DNA of 64,000 nt, from contig NZ_JAIOHK010000011.1 of assembly GCF_019913785.1 (NCBI RefSeq), forward strand, positions 1 through 64,000. Reading direction: 5' to 3'. Every line of letters begins with the position of its first letter. Position 1 is the first letter of the stretch. Of this stretch, positions 18,837 to 27,995 are shown piece by piece. The notes beneath the pieces are model-generated. The model was not told the DNA's origin. It made no database searches and worked only from the letters and a program-made list of their open reading frames with translations. The position numbers were made by a program, and so were the translations under genes. The stretch is from Altibacter sp. GTDB lineage: Bacteria > Bacteroidota > Bacteroidia > Flavobacteriales > Flavobacteriaceae.

Positions 18837-19988
18837 ATGAACATCTCCTCGTGGTATGCTTCTCATTTTGAGCCTCAACTCAGGGGTCGTTATGTTAGCT
18901 TGGAATCCATTTTCCCCCTCCTGGATGTATATCGTAATTTTTATGAAATTTCAATTTTAGGAGAATCAGAAAAACATCGGGACATTCCTTTAATCAAATT
19001 AGGTTTCGGCAAAAAGAAGGTATTGGCATGGTCGCAAATGCACGGAAATGAAACCACCACCACCAAGGCAATCTTCGATTTTTTAAAGTTTCTGAGTCAG
19101 AAAACCCATTTTCAAGACGAAATAAGGGTGTTTTTAGACCGGTATACACTTTTTATTATACCAATACTCAATCCGGACGGAGCCGAGCGCTATATACGTG
19201 AAAATGCGAATTCAATCGATTTAAACCGCGATGCCCAAAATCTTTCACAGAAAGAGAGTGTTGTTTTACGTACTGTTTTCGATTTGGTGCAACCCGAACT
19301 GTGTTTAAATCTGCACGATCAACGCACTATTTATGGGTTGGATTCCGGTTTACCGGCCACGGTCTCTTTTTTAGCGCCCGCGGCAGATGAACATTGTAGT
19401 GTGACTTTGGGGCGTAAAACTGCCATGGAGCATATTGTAAGAATGAACCAGCTGTTGCAGGAGTTCATTCCTGGGCAGGTAGGTAGGTATGACGATGCTT
19501 TTAATATTAACTGTGTGGGTGATACCTTTCAGAATGCCGAGGTCCCTACGATACTATTCGAAGCCGGGCATTTTCAGAAGGATTACCACCGCGAAAAAAC
19601 AAGGGAATATATTTTCTACGCGTTCTTAAGTTTGTTTGAGATAATAAAACCCACTGAATCGGTTGTTACTTATAAGGACTATTTCCATATTCCTGAGAAC
19701 AAGGTGAATTTTAAGGACATTATTCTTCGAAATGTTCGCATAAATCATAAAAGTGAACCTACTTCCATAGCAATTCAATACGTTGAAGTATTGGATTCAA
19801 ATGAAATTCAGTTTGAAGGAATAGTTGATGCCATGGGTAATTTAGATGGATTTCGAGGTCATTATGAGAGGGATTGCAACGGAAATATAATTTTGATAAA
19901 TTCTCAAAAAAACGTTGGCGTAGGTGAGAAAGTTGTAAAAATAATTGCAGAAAACAACGAATCGGTTGTTTATTTCCCTGTTAAATAG
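18837..19988 (+). CDS. M14-type zinc carboxypeptidase
   Basis: A 383-residue metallopeptidase-fold protein. Zinc ligands are His69 and Glu72 in QMHGNET and a His in LNLHDQ near residue 160; the catalytic Glu is in LFEAGHF near 242. IPILNPDGAERY and SIDLNRDAQ carry the substrate-binding Asn and Arg of the family. There is no signal peptide, so it is probably cytoplasmic, perhaps acting on murein peptides or amidated amino acids. The C-terminal 120 residues are an extra beta-rich domain. Its promoter appears to be controlled by the neighbouring XRE protein. Confidence 0.85.
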   Translation: MNISSWYASHFEPQLRGRYVSLESIFPLLDVYRNFYEISILGESEKHRDIPLIKLGFGKKKVLAWSQMHGNETTTTKAIFDFLKFLSQKTHFQDEIRVFLDRYTLFIIPILNPDGAERYIRENANSIDLNRDAQNLSQKESVVLRTVFDLVQPELCLNLHDQRTIYGLDSGLPATVSFLAPAADEHCSVTLGRKTAMEHIVRMNQLLQEFIPGQVGRYDDAFNINCVGDTFQNAEVPTILFEAGHFQKDYHREKTREYIFYAFLSLFEIIKPTESVVTYKDYFHIPENKVNFKDIILRNVRINHKSEPTSIAIQYVEVLDSNEIQFEGIVDAMGNLDGFRGHYERDCNGNIILINSQKNVGVGEKVVKIIAENNESVVYFPVK

Positions 19989-20041
19989 TTTTTTTCTGAT
20001 AAAAACATATTATTTTTACAGCCTAAAATAACATTCCAACC

Positions 20042-20524
20042 ATGGCAAAATTTAAATTGGATGCGACCGACCATCAAATACTGGATATGCTTATCGAGAA
20101 TACCAGAACTCCTTTTACCGATATCGCGAAAAAGCTAGAGATATCTGCTGGTACGGTGCACGTTCGGGTAAAGAAAATGGAGGAGGCCGGAATTATTACA
20201 GGCTCATCACTAACCCTCGATTATAAAAAATTAGGCTATTCCTTTATCGCGTATGTGGGTGTTTTTCTGAATAAAACATCACAAACACAATTCGTGCTGG
20301 AACGCATCAATGAAATCCCTTATGTGACGGTGGCACATGTGACGACCGGTAAATTCAATATTTTCTGTAAGATTCGAGCCAGAGATACAAGTCATGCCAA
20401 AGAGATAATCTATCAAATCGATGATATTGAAGGCGTGACGCGTACCGAAACAATGATCTCATTAGAAGAAAGCATCAACGATAAGAAGCGATTGATGCAT
20501 TCTGTTTTTAAGAACATTAAATAG
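20042..20524 (+). CDS. Lrp/AsnC family transcriptional regulator
   Basis: A 160-residue protein: N-terminal winged helix-turn-helix (residues 6-65, ILDMLIENTRTPFTDIAKKLEIS...VHVRVKKMEEAGII) and C-terminal AsnC/RAM ligand-binding domain (about 75-150, containing VAHVTTGKFNIFCKI). Such proteins sense amino acids as octamers. The DinB gene follows after five bases. Its targets are not visible, but amino acid genes (proline dehydrogenase, alanine dehydrogenase) lie nearby. Confidence 0.92.
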   Translation: MAKFKLDATDHQILDMLIENTRTPFTDIAKKLEISAGTVHVRVKKMEEAGIITGSSLTLDYKKLGYSFIAYVGVFLNKTSQTQFVLERINEIPYVTVAHVTTGKFNIFCKIRARDTSHAKEIIYQIDDIEGVTRTETMISLEESINDKKRLMHSVFKNIK

Positions 20525-20529
20525 TTGGT

Positions 20530-21048
20530 ATGAAAATTTCGGAAGTAGCCCTCACCGAATACAACCCCTATTACAAACCGTATATTGATAGGGTAGGAGA
20601 TACAAACTTGCTAGCTGCGCTTCAGGAAGGCTTACAGACCACGAAACAATTTTTTAGTGGAATCCCGGACCACAAGCTGGAATACCGGTATGCAGACGGC
20701 AAATGGACTCCCAAGGAGATCTTACTTCATCTAATAGACACCGAACGTGTTTTTTGTTATCGCGCCATGACCTTTGCTCGTTCGGAGGGGGCAGTATTGA
20801 TCGGATTTGACGAAAATGAATTCACAAACAATTCCATGGCCAATACGCGAACCATTCAAAATATATTAGAAGAATACGATGCGGTGCGCAAGGCGACGAT
20901 TGCTTTATTTTCGAGCTTTACGAAGCCTAGTTTGCTAAAAACAGGAGAGGCAAATAACAGTGTCATGTCTGTTCGAGCTTCGGGCTTCGTGATCTGCGGG
21001 CATGAAAAACACCATAAAGAGGTGATTCAAAAAAGATATCTAAACTAA
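20530..21048 (+). CDS. DinB family protein
   Basis: A 172-residue four-helix protein of the DinB/YfiT superfamily. Candidate metal-binding histidines are in EILLHLIDTERVF (about residue 62) and ICGHEKHHKEVI near the C-terminus, the usual spacing for this fold. Members are thiol-dependent transferases or metal-dependent hydrolases; the reaction here is unknown. It shares an operon with the Lrp regulator and ends at a terminator. Confidence 0.88.
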   Translation: MKISEVALTEYNPYYKPYIDRVGDTNLLAALQEGLQTTKQFFSGIPDHKLEYRYADGKWTPKEILLHLIDTERVFCYRAMTFARSEGAVLIGFDENEFTNNSMANTRTIQNILEEYDAVRKATIALFSSFTKPSLLKTGEANNSVMSVRASGFVICGHEKHHKEVIQKRYLN

Positions 21049-21074
21049 AAAAGAGGCCTATCGCCTCTTTTTTT
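21047..21074. terminator. Two-way terminator
   Basis: AAAAAAGAGGC and GCCTCTTTTTT pair around a five- to six-base loop, with the stop codon of the minus-strand gene at its edge. Serves the convergent DinB gene and the acidic protein gene. Confidence 0.85.
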
Positions 21075-21366
21075 ATTCTTCTTCGTCCAATTTCTTTTTA
21101 TCCGGAATTTCAACGATTGGCTCAGTAAATTCGGCTTCTTCATAATCGTCTTCATCAAAGTTTGCCATGCTAATCTCTAATCGGGAGCTTACTTTCACCA
21201 AGTAAATGGCATCATCGGTGCGCACTTCCACAGCCTCTACGGTTTCATTTTTTGCATTCTTAAAGGTTATTACGTGATCATCGTCGTATCCGTCGGGATA
21301 TTTTTCAACGAGGAGTGAGAGTATTTCCGGGGTGAGTTTTTTAAAATCGACTATTATTCGTTTCAT
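21073..21366 (-). CDS. Small acidic protein downstream of aroB
   Basis: A 97-residue soluble protein starting MKRIIVDFKKLTPEILSLLVEKYPDGYDDDHVI. The second half is strongly acidic (NFDEDDYEEAEFTEP, ending LDEEE). No motif of known function; I recall similar proteins in other flavobacteria. It follows aroB by 71 bases on the same strand and may be part of that transcript. Confidence 0.75.
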   Translation of the reverse strand: MKRIIVDFKKLTPEILSLLVEKYPDGYDDDHVITFKNAKNETVEAVEVRTDDAIYLVKVSSRLEISMANFDEDDYEEAEFTEPIVEIPDKKKLDEEE

Positions 21367-21437
21367 AAGCTTGGAGGCTGTTGATGGTTTTCGATTTTAA
21401 AACTACTAAAAAATAGAAACCAACAAATTAATTTGCA

Positions 21438-22517
21438 TTAATATTTTTTTAAATTTTCATAATACTCGAAAGCTTTGTAAAGCAAGTCGTTAGTTACTTC
21501 ACAGTCAATTTTACAATTACCAATATCTTTCAGCAGTACAAAAAGGACCTTTCCGTTAGCATTTTTTTTGTCAAACTTCAGCAATGCGATTATGGCGTCA
21601 ATCTCATTTTTAGCAAAGGAAATCTTCTCGAAATGCTTCAAAATTGTACGAGCTATTTGGTCTAATTTTTCCTTCGGAAAACCAATCATTTCAGAAGAAA
21701 TATAGGTTGCTAAAATCATCCCAATGGCAATAGCTTCGCCATGTAATAGAGCTTTTTTTTCTGCTGAAGTCAAACAATGCGATTCAATAGCATGTCCCAA
21801 TGTATGGCCATAATTGAGTGTTTTTCTATGGCCTTTTTCGAAGGGATCTTCAGCAACTACTTTTTGCTTTATTTCTACAGATTCCCAGATAAGTTTGGCC
21901 GCTTCGGTGGTTTTGGAAACATCAAAAAGGGCTACACGATTCCAGTAATCTTCTGAAGAAATTAAACCGTGTTTGAGCATTTCAGCAAAACCAGAAATAA
22001 CTTCCTCCTCCGGAAGCGTTAGTAAGAAGTGTGTATCGATCAGTACCGAATACGGATCTTTAATCAGGCCAACCTGATTTTTTATATGTCCCAAGTCCAC
22101 ACCATTCTTACCACCCACGGAAGCATCTACCATGGCGAGTAGGGAAGTGGGTATGTTGATAAACTCGATACCGCGCTTGAATGTACAAGCCACAAAGCCG
22201 CCCAGGTCGGTAACAACACCGCCTCCTAAATTAATGAGCAGACTTTTCCTGTCGGCTCCCTTTTCGGAAAGTGCTGACCAAAGCTGAAGACAGGTAGTGA
22301 TGTTTTTGTGGGATTCTCCTACGGGAATTTGAAGTACTTCCCATTGAATAGTTGGCTGAATCTTGCCTAAAAAATAGGGAAGGCAGAGTTTTTCCGTATT
22401 CGTATCGGTCAAAACAAAAATCGAAGACGGCTGCAGTGCTTGGAGGTTGGATTCGAATATGCTCCAAACGTCCTCATTGCAATAAACAGCTCCGCGATTT
22501 TCGGTATTCGTATTCAT
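21438..22517 (-). CDS. aroB: 3-dehydroquinate synthase
   Basis: A 359-residue enzyme of the shikimate pathway, converting DAHP to 3-dehydroquinate with NAD and a divalent metal. Visible are the NAD-binding GGGVVTDLGGFVA, the metal/substrate region DASVGGKNGVDLGHIKNQVG, and the zinc ligands in FAEMLKHGLI and NYGHTLGHAIE. Length is normal. It is divergent from the proline dehydrogenase gene. Confidence 0.96.
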   Translation of the reverse strand: MNTNTENRGAVYCNEDVWSIFESNLQALQPSSIFVLTDTNTEKLCLPYFLGKIQPTIQWEVLQIPVGESHKNITTCLQLWSALSEKGADRKSLLINLGGGVVTDLGGFVACTFKRGIEFINIPTSLLAMVDASVGGKNGVDLGHIKNQVGLIKDPYSVLIDTHFLLTLPEEEVISGFAEMLKHGLISSEDYWNRVALFDVSKTTEAAKLIWESVEIKQKVVAEDPFEKGHRKTLNYGHTLGHAIESHCLTSAEKKALLHGEAIAIGMILATYISSEMIGFPKEKLDQIARTILKHFEKISFAKNEIDAIIALLKFDKKNANGKVLFVLLKDIGNCKIDCEVTNDLLYKAFEYYENLKKY

Positions 22518-22561
22518 AGCGATGAAATGTAATTAGTTTTAAAAGAGAGATCAAAACTAAC

Positions 22562-22569
22562 TATATTTG
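22562..22569 (+). promoter_or_regulatory. -7 element of the proline dehydrogenase gene
   Basis: TATATTTG, an exact TAnnTTTG, 19 bases before the ATG at 22589. No strong -33 element. Confidence 0.5.
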
Positions 22570-22588
22570 TACACATTATTCTCAATTT

Positions 22589-23761
22589 ATGATATCAAAA
22601 GATCTTTTCAACAATACGGAGGTTGCTTTTAAGCTTAAAAGTGACTCTGAGCTAGAACGTGCCTATTTTTTGTTTAAGATGATTTCTAAAGAACCTTTGG
22701 TTCGCATAGGAACTGCTGCCACCAAGTTTGCACTTAATTTAAACCTACCTGTAGAAGGACTTATTCGTTCAACCGTTTTTGATCATTTTTGTGGAGGGGT
22801 CAATGAAAAAGATTGTTTAAATACGGTGGACCAGCTTGAAGCTGAACATGTGAATTCGGTCTTGGATTTTTCGGTGGAGGGCAAGGAAGACGAAGGTCAG
22901 TTCGACACGACCATGGAAATGGTGGTTTCGCTTACGCGTTTTGCTGAAAAGCGATCGGCTATGCCTTTTTCGGTATTTAAGCCTACCGGATTTGGACGGC
23001 TTAAGATTTGGCAGAAAATGAGCGAAGCCCAATCGCTAACTGATTCGGAAAAAAACGAGTGGAAACACCTAGTCGAGCGCTATGAAAAGGTGTGCAAAAC
23101 TGCCTCCGATTGTGATATAGCTTTGTTGATAGATGCTGAAGAATCCTGGATGCAGGATGCCGCTGACAGCCTTTGCGAGCAGATGATGGAAAAGTACAAC
23201 ACCGAAAAACCGGTTGTTTTCAATACATTACAGTGCTATCGTTGGGATCGTTTAGATTATTTAAAGAAGGCACATATGCGTGCCAAGGCCAAGGGATATA
23301 AGTTAGGCTTCAAAATAGTACGCGGGGCGTATTTGGAGAAGGAGAACGAGCGGGCAGAAGACAAGGGATATCCTACACCTATTTGTAAAAACAAAGCCGC
23401 CACCGATGCTAATTTTGATGCCGTTACCAACTATATTCTTGAACACTTAGACGATATTTCCTTGTTTCTGGGAACCCATAATGAGGAAAGTACGTATTTG
23501 ACCATGGAAACAATGGAGGAAAAAGGCTTGGATACAAATGATCCGCGGGTTTGGTTTGGACAATTATACGGTATGAGTGATCATATAAGTTTTAATTTGG
23601 CGCAGGCAGGATACAATGTAGCCAAGTATATTCCGTTTGGCCCGGTAAAAGACGTGATGCCCTACCTAATACGCCGCGCGGAAGAAAACACCTCGGTGGC
23701 GGGACAGACGAGTCGTGAATTAACCTTACTTAAAAAGGAGAAGGCGCGTAGGGGGTTATAA
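22589..23761 (+). CDS. Proline dehydrogenase
   Basis: A 390-residue FAD-dependent enzyme oxidising proline to pyrroline-5-carboxylate, the first step of proline breakdown. The beta/alpha barrel shows LIDAEESWMQ, FNTLQCYR, KIVRGAYLEKENERA and the C-terminal FGPVKDVMPYLIRRAEEN, whose two Arg bind the proline carboxylate. It is a single-function protein, not a PutA fusion; the aldehyde dehydrogenase must be encoded elsewhere. Confidence 0.94.
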   Translation: MISKDLFNNTEVAFKLKSDSELERAYFLFKMISKEPLVRIGTAATKFALNLNLPVEGLIRSTVFDHFCGGVNEKDCLNTVDQLEAEHVNSVLDFSVEGKEDEGQFDTTMEMVVSLTRFAEKRSAMPFSVFKPTGFGRLKIWQKMSEAQSLTDSEKNEWKHLVERYEKVCKTASDCDIALLIDAEESWMQDAADSLCEQMMEKYNTEKPVVFNTLQCYRWDRLDYLKKAHMRAKAKGYKLGFKIVRGAYLEKENERAEDKGYPTPICKNKAATDANFDAVTNYILEHLDDISLFLGTHNEESTYLTMETMEEKGLDTNDPRVWFGQLYGMSDHISFNLAQAGYNVAKYIPFGPVKDVMPYLIRRAEENTSVAGQTSRELTLLKKEKARRGL

Positions 23762-23855
23762 TCCGTATGGAAAGAGAAGTCAACTAATGGGCTTCTGCTT
23801 AATGAACTCCCCAGTTTATATTTACAAAAACCCATAGTTGATTTTATTAGAATAC

Positions 23856-24041
23856 CTAAAGTTGGATGCTTTTTGGCGAATGCGCAAGCGAGGATTTACG
23901 CAATTCTTGAATGAGAGGTCGTAATTCTTGAAATGCGAGACGACGGAAAGCGCTTAAGTAGCTTATAACCAAGTACTTAGTATTGCATTTTAGGCTTTTA
24001 CAGGAAACACGACCGTCCCCTGATCGATTCCCTTCATTTTT
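23856..24041 (-). other. Cryptic open frame and imperfect tandem repeat in a gene-free stretch
   Basis: The 313 bases between proline dehydrogenase and the AraC-type gene hold no normal gene. On the minus strand there is an open frame of 61 codons between two stops with no ATG (a TTG lies in the middle). It would read YLSAFRRLAFQELRPLIQ, then ELRKSSLAHSPKSIQL. The FQELRPLIQELR repeat reflects two copies of AATTCTTGAA-type DNA (23902-23922 and 23923-23945). It may be a remnant, a repeated intergenic element or a micro-gene. Confidence 0.4.
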
Positions 24042-24074
24042 TTAATAACTTTAAGTTGTCGTAATACCTTTCGT

Positions 24075-25820
24075 ATGAGGCTCTTAATTATATCTGTAAT
24101 TTTGTTTATGCTATCCGGCCATGTGGTTATCGGACAAGGTTTTACGGACCAACAATTGCGCGGCTTAGAAGACGAAGAGCTGCTAAGTCTTTTTAACGAG
24201 GTAGGGGCAGACTCGATCAGGCAGGAACGCATTGCCAGAGTCTATTTAGACCGAGGGAGAAAGCAAAAAGACACCATTAAAATGGCGCGTGGCTATGATC
24301 GCCTGGCACGTATTTTTCACCCTGAGAAAAATATCCGGTTTGCAGATAGTGTAATTGCCCTTACCAAGGATATGGACCATATTACTTATCCGGCATTGGG
24401 GTATATGATTAAAGGTTGTGAGTTTAACATACTCAATGATCTGGAATCTACATCAGAAAATTTCATACTACTATACGAAACTGCGAAGAAGAATAATAAC
24501 CTAACTCATCAGGTGTTTGCCTTAGACAATTTAATTTATTTTAAATCAATTTGGGGCAATAAGAAGGATGCGTTAGATATGCAAAAACAGCGACATGATA
24601 TAATTCTAAATCAAGATTTTTTGGAAAGTATTGTTTTGTCATCAAGAGAAGGAATTGATTATGATGATTTATATATTGGATATCAATTGGTGTCGTTGCA
24701 AAATTTTGCATTTTGTTATTTGAATCTCCAAGAATTGGATTTGGCTAAGCTAAATATTGATAAAGGAGTTGAACTGCTTAAAACGTATAATGGCGAGTTT
24801 AATAATCCTCGAAGTTTTTTTTCAAACTGGTTTTTGGAGGCATCAATGGAGATTGATTACTATAAAGGCGACTATGAATCTTCTATTAAGAAAAGCGATA
24901 GTTTGTTTAAAGAATTAAAAGGTGAGGAGAAGGTTTCAACATTAGTCAACATTAATTTCTTTAAAGGACTTTCATATAAAAAATTAAATAATTATTCAAT
25001 GAGTATGCAATATTTAAAAATTGCGGATTCATTGGTAGAAAAAAATAATTACACAATACACCCATATCAACATGTATTATATGAAAATCTTTTAGATTAC
25101 TATAAACAAAATAATAATATTGGGAAGCAATTAAAATACCTGAACAAACTAATACAAGTCGATAGTATTTTTATAAGAAACTATCAATATTTTGATCCAA
25201 ATTTAATTAAGAATTTTGAAACACCTGGACTCCTGGCAGAAAAGGAAATTTTAATTTCTAACCTGACAAAAAAGAATCATAATACCAATTTGTTTGGATG
25301 GACTTCTGTCGTGCTTTTTATACTAAGCCTTTCGGGCTTGTTCTATTATTTTAAGCGGCAGCAATTGTTTAAAAAACGGTTTGAACTATTGATGGAGCAG
25401 GGGTCGAAGCCGGTGATGGTATTGGATAATGTTGAAAAGAAAAATGAGATATCCTCGGAGGTTATCAAGGAGATATTGGATCAATTGGATGTCTTTGAGC
25501 AAAGTGATGAGTATATCTCTCAAGACATCAACTTACACGAGTTGGCCAAGCTGTTTGGAACCAATTCAAGATATCTGTCGCGAATCATCAATCTTGAAAA
25601 GGAAAAGAACTTTTCGCAATATATCAACGAGCTCCGCCTTGATTACGCTTTAAAAGAATTGTCAGAAAATCCGGTGTTCAGGAAGTATACCATCAAGGCC
25701 ATTGCCAACGAATGTGGTTTTAACAGGGCAGAGGTCTTTTCGAAGGCCTTTTATAAGAAATTTGGCATCTATCCTTCCTTTTATTTAAAGAAATTAGAAG
25801 CGCGAAAACAAAAAAGTTAG
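24075..25820 (+). CDS. TPR sensor with membrane helix and AraC DNA-binding domain
   Basis: A 581-residue one-protein signalling system. Order: signal peptide (1-20), a helical TPR-like region (about 30-390) that should be periplasmic, one membrane helix (about 413-430, FGWTSVVLFILSLSGLFYYF), a short linker and a C-terminal AraC-type double helix-turn-helix (about 475-575, INLHELAKLFGTNSRYLSRIIN and ANECGFNRAEVFSKAFYKKFG). The TPR part is clearly more AT-rich than both ends. Ligand and targets are unknown. The ATG at 24075 has almost no visible leader signals. Confidence 0.88.
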   Translation: MRLLIISVILFMLSGHVVIGQGFTDQQLRGLEDEELLSLFNEVGADSIRQERIARVYLDRGRKQKDTIKMARGYDRLARIFHPEKNIRFADSVIALTKDMDHITYPALGYMIKGCEFNILNDLESTSENFILLYETAKKNNNLTHQVFALDNLIYFKSIWGNKKDALDMQKQRHDIILNQDFLESIVLSSREGIDYDDLYIGYQLVSLQNFAFCYLNLQELDLAKLNIDKGVELLKTYNGEFNNPRSFFSNWFLEASMEIDYYKGDYESSIKKSDSLFKELKGEEKVSTLVNINFFKGLSYKKLNNYSMSMQYLKIADSLVEKNNYTIHPYQHVLYENLLDYYKQNNNIGKQLKYLNKLIQVDSIFIRNYQYFDPNLIKNFETPGLLAEKEILISNLTKKNHNTNLFGWTSVVLFILSLSGLFYYFKRQQLFKKRFELLMEQGSKPVMVLDNVEKKNEISSEVIKEILDQLDVFEQSDEYISQDINLHELAKLFGTNSRYLSRIINLEKEKNFSQYINELRLDYALKELSENPVFRKYTIKAIANECGFNRAEVFSKAFYKKFGIYPSFYLKKLEARKQKS

Positions 25821-26197
25821 TCGGAATTCTTTATAATCGCCGATATAATTTTTGCTTTGGTTTCGCAATTTTCGGCGGTTATTTTTAGGTATTTTTCTTG
25901 CACTTCTCCTTCAATCACATAGCGTTTGCAGGAATCTAATTTTGTTTCACTTTCAGAGAACAGTACGTCTCCGTTGCGAAGGAGGACTGAAATTGCAGAA
26001 GTGTCCATATTATGTTGTGAGAGTGATTGTAATACATTTTCAGAAAAGATACGTTCCTTGATCCGAATGTTTTTGAGGGTACGTGCGTTTGGGGTATAAT
26101 CACAAGAGGCTCTTTTTCCGCCCAAAAAAAAGAATAATAGAAAAAGACCAATTGTAAATCCTCCCAAATAGTAGGCAATACGGGTAATGAGTTTCAT
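25817..26197 (-). CDS. Membrane-anchored small protein, DUF4258-like
   Basis: A 126-residue protein with one N-terminal membrane helix (about 8-26, YYLGGFTIGLFLLFFFLGG) and a small mixed domain (TLKNIRIKERIFSEN, then CKRYVIEGEVQEKYLKI). It resembles small flavobacterial proteins filed under DUF4258, but I am not certain. It follows alanine dehydrogenase by eight bases on the same strand and overlaps the end of the AraC-type gene by four bases. Confidence 0.7.
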   Translation of the reverse strand: MKLITRIAYYLGGFTIGLFLLFFFLGGKRASCDYTPNARTLKNIRIKERIFSENVLQSLSQHNMDTSAISVLLRNGDVLFSESETKLDSCKRYVIEGEVQEKYLKITAENCETKAKIISAIIKNSD

Positions 26198-26205
26198 GTA
26201 GGTGT

Positions 26206-27405
26206 TTAAAAAATAAGCAGGTTAATGTCGCTGTATGACATATCAAACCAATCGGATACGGCTTTATTGGTTAAAATGCCGCGGTAAAAGTACAAACCAT
26301 TCCGCAAACCATTGTCAAAACGAATGGCATTTTCCAATCCGCCACCCTCTGCTATATCCAATAAATAGGGTGTAAAAATATTACTAATTGAAATAGAGGC
26401 TGTTTTTGGGTATCTGGCCGGGATGTTTGGGACTCCATAGTGAATGACGTCGTACTTAATATGGGTTGGTTTATCATGCGAAGTCATTTCGGTAGTCTCA
26501 AAACAACCTCCCATATCAACACTCACATCGATGATCACGGCACCTCTCTTCATGTTTTCCACCATGGTCTTATGTACCACTATTGGAGAGCGGTTGGTCC
26601 CGCGTACGGCACCTATAGCAACATCGCATCGCCTGAGTGCCTTGATCAGGTTTTTAGGTTGAATGGTAGATGTGTATAAAGGTCGTCCTACATTGGTTTG
26701 TAAATTTCGCAGTTTGGTAATTGAACTATCAAACACCTTTACATTGGCGCCTAGGCCTAAAGCGGAACGAACCGCAAATTGTCCAACGGTTCCGGCACCT
26801 ATCACCACCACTTCAATAGGGGGTACCCCGCTTATATTTCCAAAGAGGAGTCCATTTCCCTTTTCGGCATTCACCATCAATTCGGCTGCTATAAGGACCG
26901 ATGCAGTACCCGCAATTTCGCTCAATGCCTTTACCACCGGGTAACTGTGATCTTCATCCTTGATAAATTCAAAGGCCAGAGCGGTGATCTTCTTTTTGGC
27001 CAAGGCCTGAAAATAGCTTTTTTGTTGGGTTTTAAGTTGTAAGGCCGATATAATGACGGTCTTGGGTTTCATGAGTTCGACTTCACCAATAGTGGGGGGT
27101 TCCACTTTTAGAATGATGGGGCATTCAAATACCTTTTTGGTGTCCTTTGTAATTTGCGCTCCCGCTTCGCTATAATCAGTATCTGCAAAACCGGCAGCAA
27201 GACCTGCACCACTTTCCAAAAGTACTCTATGCCCATGCGCCACGATAGCGCCAACGGCGTCGGGGGTAAGGCAAATCCGCTTTTCCTGAAAATAAGTCTC
27301 CTTTGGCAAGCCAATAAAGAGCTCTCCTTTTTGCCGGGTGATTTCAAGAGTTTCTTCTTGAGGAAGCAGTTGTGCTTTGGTAAAGGGGGACATCGACTTG
27401 GCCAT
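26206..27405 (-). CDS. ald: Alanine dehydrogenase
   Basis: A 399-residue NAD-dependent enzyme interconverting alanine with pyruvate and ammonia. IGLPKETYFQEKRICLTP is the N-terminal signature with catalytic Lys and Arg; the Rossmann motif is VVIGAGTVGQFAVRSA near residue 200, followed by VKVFDSS. The N-terminal extension of about 30 residues (MAKSMSPFTKAQLLPQEE) is longer than in the Bacillus enzyme and typical of flavobacteria. The small gene behind it is co-transcribed. Confidence 0.92.
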   Translation of the reverse strand: MAKSMSPFTKAQLLPQEETLEITRQKGELFIGLPKETYFQEKRICLTPDAVGAIVAHGHRVLLESGAGLAAGFADTDYSEAGAQITKDTKKVFECPIILKVEPPTIGEVELMKPKTVIISALQLKTQQKSYFQALAKKKITALAFEFIKDEDHSYPVVKALSEIAGTASVLIAAELMVNAEKGNGLLFGNISGVPPIEVVVIGAGTVGQFAVRSALGLGANVKVFDSSITKLRNLQTNVGRPLYTSTIQPKNLIKALRRCDVAIGAVRGTNRSPIVVHKTMVENMKRGAVIIDVSVDMGGCFETTEMTSHDKPTHIKYDVIHYGVPNIPARYPKTASISISNIFTPYLLDIAEGGGLENAIRFDNGLRNGLYFYRGILTNKAVSDWFDMSYSDINLLIF

Positions 27406-27467
27406 GGAACGATTTTGGTTGGTACAGCCAAGTTACGTATTTAATTCGAAATTTTAAACCGTAAAGT

Positions 27468-27995
27468 TTACCGGAACAAATCTTTGATTTGCTGCAAGGT
27501 AGATTTTTTTTCCATTAAATCTTTTTCAAAAGATTTAAGATCATTTCCAGTTACTTTGTTAAAGAGTTTCGCGCGTACAAGATATACTGCGGGAACAATG
27601 ATTAGCATTAGGGGAACTAAGTAATACAACTCTAATTCATCAAGATTGTTACTTTCGTTAATGACACCCCATATTTGGAAGGCATACATGGCAATAGGCA
27701 CCAAAATAATCCAATGCCACCAATGCCGACAAGTAAAAAACCATAAAAGTAATAAATAAAGAGGTATTGCCTTGTTATTAAAATACCAGGCAAAAGATAA
27801 CCAGTCAGGAAAACTGGTCTTCATGGTAAATAGAGATGTCTCCCAAACCTCTGTGGTAGGGAGACTCTTATATGAATAAAATAAAAATGGTGTAATTGCA
27901 ATTAGTAATACAACTATCCCACCAACAACGAGTGCTTTCCTATCCGTTTTGTAATGGCTTGAGGGTTTTGTCGACTTGTTGTGGTGTTTGTCCAT
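27468..27995 (-). CDS. Integral membrane protein of unknown function
   Basis: A 175-residue protein with four hydrophobic segments (about 24-44, 63-86, 92-110 and 125-144), a basic His-rich N-terminus (MDKHHNKSTKPSSHYK) and a soluble C-terminal tail. No known family. The start lies inside the end of the tiny lipoprotein gene 27940-28077, overlapping it by 56 bases in another frame; no later ATG would keep the first helix, so the overlap looks real. Confidence 0.75.
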   Translation of the reverse strand: MDKHHNKSTKPSSHYKTDRKALVVGGIVVLLIAITPFLFYSYKSLPTTEVWETSLFTMKTSFPDWLSFAWYFNNKAIPLYLLLLWFFTCRHWWHWIILVPIAMYAFQIWGVINESNNLDELELYYLVPLMLIIVPAVYLVRAKLFNKVTGNDLKSFEKDLMEKKSTLQQIKDLFR

